Assembly (NCBI GenBank): GCA_030693065.1
Contig: JAUYBL010000010.1
Coordinates: 124,001 to 188,000 of the forward strand
Direction: 5' to 3'
Source: Methylococcaceae bacterium
GTDB lineage: Bacteria > Pseudomonadota > Gammaproteobacteria > Methylococcales > Methylomonadaceae
Length of the DNA: 64,000 nucleotides
Part shown: in pieces, positions 1 to 8,651 of the stretch
Position numbering within the stretch: the first letter of the stretch is position 1
Layout: each line of letters begins with the position of its first letter
The notes under the pieces: generated by a model
Seen by the model: only the letters and a program-made list of their open reading frames with translations
The model's database searches: none
Told to the model about the DNA's origin: nothing
Position numbers and translations under genes: made by a program

Positions 1-411
1 CAGCAAGGCCTGCCTTTTGTCGGCAATGCCGGACAATTGTTAACGGAAATGTTACGGGCCTGTGGCCTGTCTCGCGATGAGGTGTTCATTACCAACATCT
101 TAAAATGCAGACCGCCTGATAATCGCGATCCCAAGCCAGACGAAATTGCCAATTGTCACGACTATCTTGATCGGCAACTGGCATTATTACAGCCGAAAAT
201 CATTGTGGCGGTCGGTCGCATTGCCGCTCAAGCGCTATTAAACACCCATGTTCCAATTGGCAAATTAAGGGGCAAAGTCCATCAATTTGGCTCAGCGCCG
301 TTGGTAGTCATTTATCACCCGGCTTACTTATTGCGCTCCTTATCGGAAAAACGCAACGCTTGGCTGGATTTGCAGTTGGCGATACAAACATATAACAACA
401 ATAAAGGTTAA
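1..411 (+). CDS. Uracil-DNA glycosylase, family 4 (5'-truncated by window edge)
   Basis: The reading frame is open from base 1, so the N-terminal part lies outside the window. The visible 136 residues carry family 4 uracil-DNA glycosylase motifs: GLPFVGNAGQLL at the start (the conserved G-x-PFVG-x-AG segment), NILKCRPPDNRDP (the K-CRPP-NR block) and IYHPAYLLR near the end (the HP-x-x-LLR motif). Known members remove uracil from DNA and usually bind a [4Fe-4S] cluster; the cysteine in KCRPP is typically one ligand. The gene ends 2 bp before rimI, so the two are probably cotranscribed, an arrangement seen in other proteobacteria. The TTG at 37 is only an internal codon, not a start. Confidence 0.9.
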   Translation, partial: QQGLPFVGNAGQLLTEMLRACGLSRDEVFITNILKCRPPDNRDPKPDEIANCHDYLDRQLALLQPKIIVAVGRIAAQALLNTHVPIGKLRGKVHQFGSAPLVVIYHPAYLLRSLSEKRNAWLDLQLAIQTYNNNKG

Positions 412-413
412 TC

Positions 414-953
414 ATGCGCAGCTGGGTAGACAGTTTAAAAGATTTACTAATTTATGATGCCGATAAAGAATTTTATGCCAAGGTATTCCCTGGCTCAGTG
501 GGTAGAAAAGATTTGATGCGCCTTAGAAAAATGACCAGTTCGGATCTGCCCGACGTCGTAAAAATCGAACAAGCCAGCTACCAATTTCCCTGGAGCGAAG
601 ATATTTTTAGAGACTGCTTCAAAGCCCGCTACCATTGCTGGGTTTGTGAGGAGCAAGACAACGTCTTAGGCTATGCAATTTTGTCGATGGCAGTTGGCGA
701 GGCGCATGTACTAAACATTTGTGTGGATCCTGCCGAACAGGGCCAGGGCATCGGCCGCAAATTACTTGAACACTTAATTGATGTCTCGCGAGGTGAAGCG
801 GAGACCATGTTTCTGGAAGTCAGACCGTCCAATCCGGTGGCGATAGCACTATACGAATCGATGGGCTTTAACGAAATCGGTCTCAGAAAAGGCTATTATC
901 CGGCTGAAAACGGCCGTGAAGATGCGCTTATGCTGGCACTGCAGATATTTTAA
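414..953 (+). CDS. rimI: Ribosomal protein S18-alanine N-acetyltransferase
   Basis: GNAT-fold N-acetyltransferase of 179 residues. The acetyl-CoA binding motif is EQGQGIG (about residues 108-114), preceded by the LNICVDP strand and followed by EVRPSNPVAIALYESMGF, the usual RimI C-terminal block. RimI acetylates the N-terminal alanine of ribosomal protein S18. The protein is about 30 residues longer than usual because residues 1-34 precede the fold. The ATG at 414 is preceded by an AAAGG ribosome-binding site and sits 2 bp after the glycosylase gene. An internal ATG at 516 would give a protein of standard length but has a weaker ribosome-binding site, so the start is uncertain. Confidence 0.88.
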   Translation: MRSWVDSLKDLLIYDADKEFYAKVFPGSVGRKDLMRLRKMTSSDLPDVVKIEQASYQFPWSEDIFRDCFKARYHCWVCEEQDNVLGYAILSMAVGEAHVLNICVDPAEQGQGIGRKLLEHLIDVSRGEAETMFLEVRPSNPVAIALYESMGFNEIGLRKGYYPAENGREDALMLALQIF

Positions 954-960
954 GAACAGC

Positions 961-990
961 TGCTGCACGGCGAAAACGCGTCGTGCAGCA
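961..990. terminator. Hairpin between convergent rimI and suhB
   Basis: A perfect 9-bp inverted repeat, TGCTGCACG (961-969) and CGTGCAGCA (982-990), encloses a 12-nt loop. It lies in the 46-bp gap between two genes that converge, so it probably ends transcription from both sides. There is no strong T-run, so termination efficiency is inferred from position only. Confidence 0.5.
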
Positions 991-999
991 AGCTAAAGA

Positions 1000-1794
1000 T
1001 TATTTCAATCTTTCGGTAACATGTGGCTGGATTAACTGGTAAAGCAGCTGATGCATTCTTGGACTTGCTGCAATGATGTTGCCTGATTCCAGGTACTTGT
1101 CATTAAATGAAAAGTCTGTGATCACGCCGCCCGCTTCTTTTATCAGCAAAGCGCCTGCCGCCATATCCCATTCCATCAAACCGATTTCCCAAAAACCATC
1201 TAATCGACCTGCAGCAAGATAAGCCAAATCCAGCGCGGCTGAACCAGCGCGGCGTATTCCGGCAGAATCAATAGTGACAGCTTTGAACATGCCCAAATAG
1301 GCATCCAAGTGTTGTTGGTTTTTAAAAGGGAAGCCGGTACCGATCAGCGTACCTTTCATGCTGGTTTTATTGGTAACGCGCAGTCGACGGTTATTTAACA
1401 TGGCACCGCCGCCGCGTTTGGCCGTAAACAACTCATCCCGTAAAGGATCATAAACAACGCCAACTTCAAGTCTACCTTTATGCTTCAAGGCGATAGAGAC
1501 GGCGTATTGAGGAAAGCCATGCAAGAAGTTAGTGGTGCCGTCGAGTGGATCAATCACCCAGACAAAATCGTTACCGGCATGCTCGCCGCTTTCTTCAGCT
1601 AGTATGCTGTGATCTGGATAAGCGGTTTTAATGATGTTGATAATCTCCCGTTCCGCCATTCTATCGACTTCACTGGCATAATCGTTGATGCCTTTTTGAT
1701 CGATTTGTAGATGGTTGACGTTATCAGCGGAACGAAGGATTAAATCGCCGGCGCTGCGAGCAGCACGAACGGCAGTATTGAGCATGGGTTGCAT
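1000..1794 (-). CDS. suhB: Inositol-1-monophosphatase
   Basis: Lithium-sensitive inositol monophosphatase family. The metal-binding motifs are all visible: LAEESG, VIDPLDGTTNF and the C-terminal EWDMAAGALL. The enzyme hydrolyses inositol phosphates; in E. coli SuhB also binds the NusA/rRNA antitermination complex. The frame is open upstream to 1884, but I choose the ATG at 1794 because the resulting start, MQPMLNTAVRAARSAG, matches the family N-terminus and gives 264 residues, the normal length. The upstream extension would overlap the divergent trmJ start. The gap 1795-1883 is therefore the shared divergent promoter region. Confidence 0.93.
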   Translation of the reverse strand: MQPMLNTAVRAARSAGDLILRSADNVNHLQIDQKGINDYASEVDRMAEREIINIIKTAYPDHSILAEESGEHAGNDFVWVIDPLDGTTNFLHGFPQYAVSIALKHKGRLEVGVVYDPLRDELFTAKRGGGAMLNNRRLRVTNKTSMKGTLIGTGFPFKNQQHLDAYLGMFKAVTIDSAGIRRAGSAALDLAYLAAGRLDGFWEIGLMEWDMAAGALLIKEAGGVITDFSFNDKYLESGNIIAASPRMHQLLYQLIQPHVTERLK

Positions 1795-1883
1795 AGGCTT
1801 AGAATTTTTAATGAGCGTAGAAAGGCCCATAGAATAACAAATCTTTGTTAAACTTTGGGCTTTTTTAAGCACGGGAAAAGACA

Positions 1884-2612
1884 TTGTTAGCCAATATTAA
1901 GATTGTTCTGGTCGAAACCACACACCCTGGCAACATAGGGGGCGTGGCTCGGGCAATGAAGAACATGAGCATGGATAATCTCTGTTTAGTGGCCCCGAAA
2001 ATTTTTCCTAGCGCCGACGCCACCTCGCGTGCTTCAGGTGCTGACGACCTGTTAGCAAAGGCTAACGTTTACCCAACCTTGCAAGAGGCCGTAGCCGATT
2101 GCCAGCTAGTCATCGGCGCCAGCGCCCGCAGTCGAACCATTAGCTGGCCGGAAATAACCCCCAGAGAATGCGCTGAAAAAATCATTATTGATGAACCGGG
2201 GAAGAAGGTCGCTATCCTTTTCGGCCGCGAACATTCAGGACTGAAAAATCATGAGCTGGATCTATGTCATTTTCTGCTACATATCCCTTGCAACAGTGAC
2301 TTTAGCTCTCTTAATATTGCTGCCGCAGTACAAATTGTCTGTTATGAGTTATTCATTGCTGCGGGTGTTAAATCGGAACCCAAAATAATCGTTGGTGATT
2401 ACGGCGATAATCCATTAGCAACGACCTCGCAAATGGAGCTGTTTTATGATCATTTTCATCAAACCCTCCTAGACATCGGTTTTATAAACGCCGATAAGTC
2501 CAAGACCATCATGCGTCGGCTACGCAGAATTTTTAATCGCACTCACCTTGATAGCAAAGAAGTCGATATTCTCAGAGGCATTTTGCGCATGGCTCAGGGT
2601 GGTCCAAAATAA
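1884..2612 (+). CDS. trmJ: tRNA (cytidine/uridine-2'-O-)-methyltransferase TrmJ
   Basis: SPOUT-class 2'-O-methyltransferase of 242 residues that methylates position 32 of tRNA. The start IVLVETTHPGNIGGVARAMK is the TrmJ signature, and the knot motifs LFGREHSGL and SLNIAAAVQIV bind S-adenosylmethionine. Translation begins at TTG (1884); no ATG lies in a position that would keep the conserved N-terminus. The gene is divergent from suhB and precedes iscR, a common gammaproteobacterial order. Confidence 0.92.
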   Translation: MLANIKIVLVETTHPGNIGGVARAMKNMSMDNLCLVAPKIFPSADATSRASGADDLLAKANVYPTLQEAVADCQLVIGASARSRTISWPEITPRECAEKIIIDEPGKKVAILFGREHSGLKNHELDLCHFLLHIPCNSDFSSLNIAAAVQIVCYELFIAAGVKSEPKIIVGDYGDNPLATTSQMELFYDHFHQTLLDIGFINADKSKTIMRRLRRIFNRTHLDSKEVDILRGILRMAQGGPK

Positions 2613-2663
2613 ATCAGCTAATCGATACTACCTGCACTGCCGTATGCCTGAAGACCGCCCATA

Positions 2664-2695
2664 ATAGTTGACTATTCCGCTTGGTTAAGTATAGT
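2664..2695 (+). promoter_or_regulatory. iscR promoter with IscR type 1 operator
   Basis: A -35 TTGACT (2668-2673) and a -10 TATAGT (2690-2695) are separated by 16 bp. The sequence from 2664, ATAGTTGACT followed by TTGGTTAA at 2681, matches the first half of the IscR type 1 box (ATASYYGACT...) well and the second half loosely. It overlaps the -35, which is how holo-IscR represses its own operon in E. coli. A ribosome-binding site AAGGAA follows before the GTG at 2733. Confidence 0.65.
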
Positions 2696-2732
2696 AAATA
2701 GCCTTAACCAGTATTTATGTAAGGAATATCTT

Positions 2733-3206
2733 GTGCGTTTAACTACCAAAGGCCGTTATGCGGTCACTGCGATGCTGGACTTGGCATTTCACAGTCCAGT
2801 CAAACCCGTCACTCTGACTGACATCGCCGCCCGCCAAACCATTTCGCTGTCTTATCTCGAACAGTTATTTGCACGTTTACGCCGCGCAGGTATGGTGAAA
2901 GGCGTGCGTGGTCCCGGTGGCGGCTATACGCTGTGCCAAAAAACCAGCGAAATCAATATCGCCGATATTATTGCAGCCGTCGATGAACCGATTGATTCCA
3001 CCAAATGCGGCGGCGAAGCCAATTGTCAAAAACACCAAGCCTGTTTGACGCATGACTTGTGGGTAGGCTTGAGCGACCAAATCAGAGATTATTTAAAAGG
3101 CATCACCCTTGCTGATCTGCTTGAAAGGCATCATGTTAAGGAAGTCGCAAAAAGACAAGACCAAGAAGCCCAACATGTGATTGAAATTACCCGACCAAGC
3201 CTTTAA
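2733..3206 (+). CDS. iscR: Fe-S cluster regulator IscR
   Basis: Rrf2-family winged-helix repressor of 157 residues. The HTH is at about residues 28-50. The [2Fe-2S] ligands are conserved at the E. coli positions: Cys92, Cys98, Cys104 and His107. Start is GTG at 2733, preceded by AAGGAA. With cluster bound, IscR represses the isc operon. It opens a cluster with the cysteine desulfurase (7-bp gap) and iscA, and an IscR-like operator overlaps its promoter. Confidence 0.95.
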   Translation: MRLTTKGRYAVTAMLDLAFHSPVKPVTLTDIAARQTISLSYLEQLFARLRRAGMVKGVRGPGGGYTLCQKTSEINIADIIAAVDEPIDSTKCGGEANCQKHQACLTHDLWVGLSDQIRDYLKGITLADLLERHHVKEVAKRQDQEAQHVIEITRPSL

Positions 3207-3213
3207 GCCATAG

Positions 3214-4323
3214 ATGATTTACCTTGACCACAACGCGACCACGCCTGTCGATGATCGCGTGCTTGAGGCCATGATGCCGTACCTCACTAACTTCTACGGC
3301 AACCCGTCTAGCTTATACCGCCTAGGCAGAATGGCGCGTAGTGCGTTGGATATTGCTCGCGAGCAAGTTGCCGTCTTAATAAACGCCCAGCCTTCGAAGA
3401 TTATTTTTACCAGTAGCGGCACCGAAGCCAATAATTTGGCTTTAACCGCCCTACCACCTTCAGCTGGTTTGGCTATTTCAGCCATTGAGCACCCATGTAT
3501 CAGCGAACCAGCAGAACGCTTACAAAACCAAGGCCATCAACTCACAACCTTGGCTGTCGATAGCGACGGCGTTATCACTCAAAATGCCATAAACAAAATC
3601 ATTAAGACGAAGCCCGCTTTAGTGTCGATGATGCTGGCAAATAATGAAACCGGCGCGCTCCAGCCGATTGCAGAATACGCACAACAATTAGGCGCGCAAG
3701 GCATTGTGGTTCACACCGATGCTGTGCAAGCGTTAGGCAAAATACCGGTGGATTTTAAACAACTGGGCGTGCAGTTGATGACACTTTCCAGCCATAAAAT
3801 TTATGGCCCTAAAGGCTGCGGCGCCTTGGTATTTGATAAATCCGTCCCCATAAAGCCTTTGCTGTTGGGCGGTGGTCAAGAACAAGGCCTACGCGCTAGC
3901 ACTGAAAATGTCGCCGCCATTGTCGGTTTCGGCAAAGCGGCGGAACTTGCCAAAACCGAATTAATTGCCCGACAAGCGCACACCTTAAAATTAAGGACAT
4001 TGCTGGAGCAAGGCTTAAGCGCCCTGCCCGGCCTGCAGATATTCGCAGACCAAGTATCACGCTTGCCCAATACCACCCAAATCGGCATTACCGGCATGGA
4101 TGGTGAAATGCTGCTGATGAAGCTGGATCAAAAAGGTGTCGCGGTATCCAGTGGTTCTGCCTGTGCCAGCGGTGCCAGAGAACCCAGCCCGGTCCTGCTG
4201 GCAATGGGTATTGATGCCGAACTGGCCTTAAGCGCCATTCGCATCAGCGTGGGCAAAGACAACACCGACACTGAAATTATTAAATTTATCGAGCTGCTAA
4301 CCGCTTTGCTCCCCCAACATTAA
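3214..4323 (+). CDS. iscS: Cysteine desulfurase, NifS/IscS type
   Basis: Class V PLP aminotransferase fold, 369 residues. The PLP lysine is Lys195 in [10 protein letters not shown], and the sulfur-carrying cysteine is Cys317 in [15 protein letters not shown]. It converts cysteine to alanine and a protein persulfide for Fe-S cluster assembly. E. coli IscS is about 404 residues, so this is a shorter, NifS-like member; the symbol iscS reflects its place in the cluster rather than strict orthology. It begins 7 bp after iscR and ends 10 bp before iscA, so one transcript is likely. Confidence 0.9.
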   Translation: MIYLDHNATTPVDDRVLEAMMPYLTNFYGNPSSLYRLGRMARSALDIAREQVAVLINAQPSKIIFTSSGTEANNLALTALPPSAGLAISAIEHPCISEPAERLQNQGHQLTTLAVDSDGVITQNAINKIIKTKPALVSMMLANNETGALQPIAEYAQQLGAQGIVVHTDAVQALGKIPVDFKQLGVQLMTLSSHKIYGPKGCGALVFDKSVPIKPLLLGGGQEQGLRASTENVAAIVGFGKAAELAKTELIARQAHTLKLRTLLEQGLSALPGLQIFADQVSRLPNTTQIGITGMDGEMLLMKLDQKGVAVSSGSACASGAREPSPVLLAMGIDAELALSAIRISVGKDNTDTEIIKFIELLTALLPQH

Positions 4324-4333
4324 CGAGGTCACT

Positions 4334-4657
4334 ATGTCTGTTTCTTTAACTGAAAACGCCGCCCGCCAAATCAAAAAACAACTCGACAAACGCGGCAGCG
4401 GCATTGGCTTAAAGCTGGGCGTCAAAAAGTCCGGTTGTTCCGGTTATGCCTACGTGCTGGATTATGCCGACCAACTCAACGAAGGCGACCAGACCTTCGA
4501 AAAATTTGGCGTTAAAGTCATCGTGCAAGCCGGTGATCTGGAATTCGTTGACGGCATCGAACTTGATTATCGTCGTGAAGGCCTCAATGAAGCTTTCCAA
4601 TTCAACAACCCCAACGTCAAAGGCACCTGCGGTTGCGGCGAGAGTTTTTCGGTTTAA
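4334..4657 (+). CDS. iscA: A-type Fe-S carrier IscA
   Basis: HesB/IscA-family protein of 107 residues with the three conserved cysteines at the E. coli IscA positions: Cys35 ([10 protein letters not shown]), Cys99 and Cys101 (GTCGCGESF). A-type carriers receive Fe-S clusters and pass them to target proteins. The gene is preceded by an AACGAGGTC ribosome-binding site and closes the iscR-iscS-iscA run. The scaffold gene iscU and the hscBA-fdx genes are not found before dnaB. Confidence 0.92.
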   Translation: MSVSLTENAARQIKKQLDKRGSGIGLKLGVKKSGCSGYAYVLDYADQLNEGDQTFEKFGVKVIVQAGDLEFVDGIELDYRREGLNEAFQFNNPNVKGTCGCGESFSV

Positions 4658-4783
4658 CTTAACAAACCCCACAAGCCCACGCATTACGCCATCACCCTTC
4701 AGCAGGGAATTAAAAAATAACCGTTTAGCGACTTCAAAGCCAAAGATGAGCGTAACGCATCGGAACCATTAGAAACATGTAAA

Positions 4784-4795
4784 ATAGCGCGCTAT
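4784..4795. promoter_or_regulatory. Palindrome upstream of dnaB
   Basis: A perfect 12-bp palindrome, ATAGCGCGCTAT, lies 63 bp upstream of the dnaB start and directly after a -10-like TAAAAT (4780-4785). It could be an operator or a short structural element. I cannot assign a binding protein. Confidence 0.25.
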
Positions 4796-4858
4796 CCATT
4801 CGCTTTGGCTTTTAACCGACGTTACTCGGTTTTACTTACTCCCTCTGCACAGCGCACT

Positions 4859-6253
4859 ATGTCTGACAATTATTTTATTGAACGTGATTACTCGCTAGAT
4901 TCCCTGAAAGTCCCACCCAATTCGATCCAAGCTGAACAATCGGTGTTGGGTGGCTTGATGCTGGATAATCAGACTTGGGATTCGGTGGCTGAAAAAGTCG
5001 GCAACAATGATTTTTATCGCAAAGATCATCAGCTGATCTTCAAAACCATCGAACAACTGGCTGATAAACAAATTCCCTTTGACGTCATCACCATCTCGGA
5101 AGCGTTGGGCGCCATTGGCGAGCTGGAAAATATCGGCGGCCTGGCCTATCTGGGCGCCTTAGCGCGCGAAACCCCCAGCGCTGCCAACATTGTCACTTAC
5201 GCCAATATCGTCCGAGATCGATCGATATTACGGCAGCTGATTCATGTCGGCACCGACATCTCTGATTCCGCATTTAACCCCGAAGGCCGCGAAACCTCGG
5301 AGCTGCTTGAAAATGCCGAAAGACAGGTATTTAAAATTGCCGAACAGCGACAACGCGGCCAGGGCGGCTTTATGCCAATTAAATCCCTGCTGGCCAAAGC
5401 CGTCGACAAAATCGAAACCTTGTTCGAGCAAGAAGGCTCTATAACTGGCGCGGCCACCGGCTTTACGGATTTTGATCAAATGACCTCCGGCTTGCAGCCT
5501 GCCGATTTAATTATCGTCGCCGGTCGTCCGTCGATGGGTAAAACCACCATCGCGATGAATATGGCCGAAAACATCGCCATCAAAGGTGATAAACCGGTTG
5601 CGGTATTCAGTATGGAAATGCCCGGCGACTCACTGGCAATGCGGATGATGTCGTCGCTGGGGCGAATCGACCAGCACAAGGTTAGAACCGGTAAGCTGGA
5701 TGATGATGAATGGCCGCGGCTAACCTCAGCCATCAATTTACTGGCCGAAACCAAATTATTTATCGACGACACCCCGGCCTTAACGCCGACCGAAGTACGC
5801 TCAAGAGCAAGACGGCTGATGCGCGAACACGGCCAGTTAGGTTTGATAGTGTTGGATTATTTACAGCTGATGCAATCGCCTTCCAGTGGTGAAAATCGCG
5901 TTCAGCAAATTTCTGATATTTCCCGAGGCTTGAAGGCCTTGGCTAAGGAATTGAACGTACCGGTAGTCGCGCTCTCCCAGCTCAACCGCAACCTGGAGCA
6001 ACGCCCGAACAAGCGCCCGGTAATGTCCGATTTACGCGAATCAGGTGCGATTGAGCAGGACGCCGACTTGATCGTGTTCGTTTATCGAGACGAAGTTTAC
6101 AACGAAGATAGCCCTGACAAAGGCATCGCTGAAGTCATTATCGGCAAGCAGCGTAACGGACCTTTAGGTACAGTCAGATTAACGTTCCTCGGCCAATACA
6201 CGCGCTTTGAAAACTTTGCCGGTCCTGCTTATAACAGCGCCGACTATGAATAA
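4859..6253 (+). CDS. dnaB: Replicative DNA helicase DnaB
   Basis: RecA-fold hexameric helicase, 464 residues from the ATG at 4859. The N-terminal DnaG-interacting domain begins PPNSIQAEQSVLGG. The ATPase domain carries Walker A GRPSMGKTT and Walker B LIVLDYLQLM, then the arginine-finger region near LSQLNRNLEQRP and DLRESGAIEQDADLI. No intein interrupts the Walker A site. The frame is open 54 bp further upstream, but MSDNYFIERD gives a normal family start. Neighbour alr follows after 15 bp; dnaB-alr is a common gammaproteobacterial pair. Confidence 0.96.
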   Translation: MSDNYFIERDYSLDSLKVPPNSIQAEQSVLGGLMLDNQTWDSVAEKVGNNDFYRKDHQLIFKTIEQLADKQIPFDVITISEALGAIGELENIGGLAYLGALARETPSAANIVTYANIVRDRSILRQLIHVGTDISDSAFNPEGRETSELLENAERQVFKIAEQRQRGQGGFMPIKSLLAKAVDKIETLFEQEGSITGAATGFTDFDQMTSGLQPADLIIVAGRPSMGKTTIAMNMAENIAIKGDKPVAVFSMEMPGDSLAMRMMSSLGRIDQHKVRTGKLDDDEWPRLTSAINLLAETKLFIDDTPALTPTEVRSRARRLMREHGQLGLIVLDYLQLMQSPSSGENRVQQISDISRGLKALAKELNVPVVALSQLNRNLEQRPNKRPVMSDLRESGAIEQDADLIVFVYRDEVYNEDSPDKGIAEVIIGKQRNGPLGTVRLTFLGQYTRFENFAGPAYNSADYE

Positions 6254-6268
6254 CTGCCAGGATAAACA

Positions 6269-7345
6269 ATGACGCCAGCCGCTTATGCTGTACTCAATCT
6301 GGATGCAGTGCAGCACAACCTAGCCAAAGTCCGTGACATAGCACCAAATGCTAAAATCATGGCCGTCATCAAAGCCAATGGCTATGGACACGGCCTGTTA
6401 CGCATTGCCGAAGCTCTGCAAGGCGTCGATGCCTTTGCAGTCGCGCGGGTAGATGAAGGTATTCGTTTACGTAAAGCCGGTTTCCAAAATCGCATTGCAG
6501 TTCTGGAAGGCTTTACCTGTTGTGAAGAATTGGACGATTTTTTGGAGTATCGGTTGGATGCCATCGTGCATTGTGACCTGCAAATTGAGCTATTGGCCGC
6601 TCGCAATGAATACGAACAACTAGCAGTCTGGTTAAAACTCGACAGCGGCATGAATCGTTTAGGTTTTAAAGCTAAGGAGTTTGCGGCGGCGTATCAACGC
6701 TTGGAGCAATGCCCGATCATTAAACGCCCCATCAATCTGATAACGCATTTTGCCAATGCCGATGATAAAAACGATCCGAAAACCCAGCAGCAAATCGACT
6801 GTTTTAATACCCTGACTGCCAGTTATCCCGGCGAACGCAGCATGGCCAACTCAGCTGGCATATTGGGCTGGCCGTCGTCGATCACCGACTGGGTAAGGCC
6901 CGGCGTGTTGCTTTACGGCATCTCGCCATTTGCTGATATTACTGGCGATGAATTAGGTTTAAAGCCCGTAATGGAGTTGCATTCACGCTTAATTGCAGTC
7001 AAGCAGCTGGAACAAGGCGACAGCGTCGGTTACAGCGGCAGCTGGATTTGCCAACAACCGACCACTCTTGGCGTCGTGGCCATCGGCTATGGTGACGGCT
7101 ATCCGCGCTATGCCAAGATCGGCACACCGGTTTTAGTCAATGGTCAGCGCGTACCGCTGATCGGCAGAATATCCATGGACATGCTAACTGTCGATCTTGC
7201 CAGCCAACCTCAAGCCAAACCAGGCGATCCAGTGACTTTATGGGGCAATGGCTTACCTATTGAAGAAATCGCCCGCTGCGCAGACACTATTCCTTATACC
7301 TTGGTTTGCGGTATTACTCCACGGGTGCAGATTGTTGAGGATTAA
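6269..7345 (+). CDS. alr: Alanine racemase
   Basis: PLP-dependent fold type III racemase, 358 residues. PLP lysine Lys35 is in AVIKANGYGHG. The second catalytic tyrosine lies in the C-terminal domain after GYSGSW, and the GRISMDMLTVDL motif is present. It makes D-alanine for peptidoglycan. It starts 15 bp after dnaB and is probably cotranscribed with it. The gap to the next gene, on the opposite strand, shows no clear terminator. Confidence 0.95.
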   Translation: MTPAAYAVLNLDAVQHNLAKVRDIAPNAKIMAVIKANGYGHGLLRIAEALQGVDAFAVARVDEGIRLRKAGFQNRIAVLEGFTCCEELDDFLEYRLDAIVHCDLQIELLAARNEYEQLAVWLKLDSGMNRLGFKAKEFAAAYQRLEQCPIIKRPINLITHFANADDKNDPKTQQQIDCFNTLTASYPGERSMANSAGILGWPSSITDWVRPGVLLYGISPFADITGDELGLKPVMELHSRLIAVKQLEQGDSVGYSGSWICQQPTTLGVVAIGYGDGYPRYAKIGTPVLVNGQRVPLIGRISMDMLTVDLASQPQAKPGDPVTLWGNGLPIEEIARCADTIPYTLVCGITPRVQIVED

Positions 7346-7427
7346 TAAAATCGAAAAAAAATTTGGTAGCCTCGTTTAAAACATAACAAAACACAAACGA
7401 TGCTTACCTACTATGAATCTTTCACAA

Positions 7428-8510
7428 TCAGCTGTATTTCAATATTGAATAAAACTTCTTTAATGAATAAATCTGACTAGGAAAAATAGAATCATATAAC
7501 TCTTGTTCGCTAACAGTCTGACCTTTAGCAGTGCATTCATCTTGGATGAGCTTCACAAGATAATAGCGGTGCTGATTAATCTTTTCGATTGTCCTCGCAC
7601 GTATGAACTCACCGCTTATGTCGCGATCAAGTATCATATCCAAACCTACTTTTACTGCTGCACTGTTGTCATCCACCAATACTACGTAATCTTCTTCAAA
7701 AAATATATCACGCCCCCCTGAACTATAAGTACTAACTATAGGAAGCCCACACAATAAATATTCTATAGAAGCGAACATCGCCCCTTCTAGCTTTGACAAA
7801 CACAATCCTGCACGCGCCAAATTCAAATGCGTCGCGAGATCTTTTTGTGGAATATTTTGATAATTATCAACTTGCACATCATTATTTGGAAAATTCAACC
7901 AAGAAGCACCTCTAAGCGATTCTTTAGTTTCTGCCAGTAATTTTTCGCCCGATGAATTTTTCACAGCAGTAATTAACGCTAAGTCTTTTATATCGTAAGT
8001 AAGATAATGTCTTTTATATGGCGCCATTAGTGCATTGTATATTGCACTATATTTTTTCTGAATTTCTGGCATATAAGTGAACAATCTCTCATCAATAATC
8101 GCATTCTGGTTAAAAAAGATAGCTGGGAGTGATCTCTTTGTTAAACCATCTAGTTGTTCTTGATTGTTTGCCAAATAAATTAAACGATGTTCAGGATATG
8201 TTAATTGTTGCTGTTTGAAATCCTTTAAGGTGTTATCAAAGCCAACCTCACCTCCAGATTCAAGCGCTCCTCGTATAAGACAAACAAAAACAACTTCTAC
8301 TCCCGCAAGGGCATCAAAGAAAATTGACCACAAATCAATATCGTCATTGAAATCTTCGGGTATTAAAATTATCAGGGGCGATTCTCTCAATACATGGTAA
8401 TACCCTTGTTTTACCGGAAAAATTTGTCTCAATCTTTTCGATACCAGCCATGGTAACTGGTCTATCAAGCTATCGATCATCAGCCGTACTTTGTTCAAAG
8501 AAAATTTCAT
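7428..8510 (-). CDS. GT-B-like glycosyltransferase (GT4-type C-terminal domain)
   Basis: A 360-residue protein without signal peptide. The only strong family signal is the C-terminal segment LCLSKLEGAMFASIEYLLCG, with the E-x7-E pattern, followed by LPIVSTYSSGGRDIFF. This matches the nucleotide-sugar site of GT-B retaining glycosyltransferases. The N-terminal half is poorly conserved to my eye. The substrate is unknown. The gene stands alone between alr and a cytochrome gene and is visibly more AT-rich than its neighbours, which suggests acquisition by transfer. Confidence 0.6.
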   Translation of the reverse strand: MKFSLNKVRLMIDSLIDQLPWLVSKRLRQIFPVKQGYYHVLRESPLIILIPEDFNDDIDLWSIFFDALAGVEVVFVCLIRGALESGGEVGFDNTLKDFKQQQLTYPEHRLIYLANNQEQLDGLTKRSLPAIFFNQNAIIDERLFTYMPEIQKKYSAIYNALMAPYKRHYLTYDIKDLALITAVKNSSGEKLLAETKESLRGASWLNFPNNDVQVDNYQNIPQKDLATHLNLARAGLCLSKLEGAMFASIEYLLCGLPIVSTYSSGGRDIFFEEDYVVLVDDNSAAVKVGLDMILDRDISGEFIRARTIEKINQHRYYLVKLIQDECTAKGQTVSEQELYDSIFPSQIYSLKKFYSILKYS

Positions 8511-8593
8511 TTTGCCCCAACTATATTAATGATTTGGTAAGGAGATTTAGTAATTCGGCTATTTTGCGCCTTGTGGACTTAAAATTACAAAAA

Positions 8594-8622
8594 AAAGGCC
8601 ATCTCTTGTAGAGATGGCCTTT
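8594..8622 (-). terminator. Rho-independent terminator of the multihaem cytochrome gene
   Basis: A perfect 12-bp stem, AAAGGCCATCTC (8594-8605) and GAGATGGCCTTT (8611-8622), with a TTGTA loop. Read on the minus strand, the stem is followed by a T-run (the A-run at 8589-8596). It lies 30 bp after the stop codon of the cytochrome gene. Confidence 0.85.
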
Positions 8623-8651
8623 CCAGAATCAAGTCTTAATGCATTAAATCA

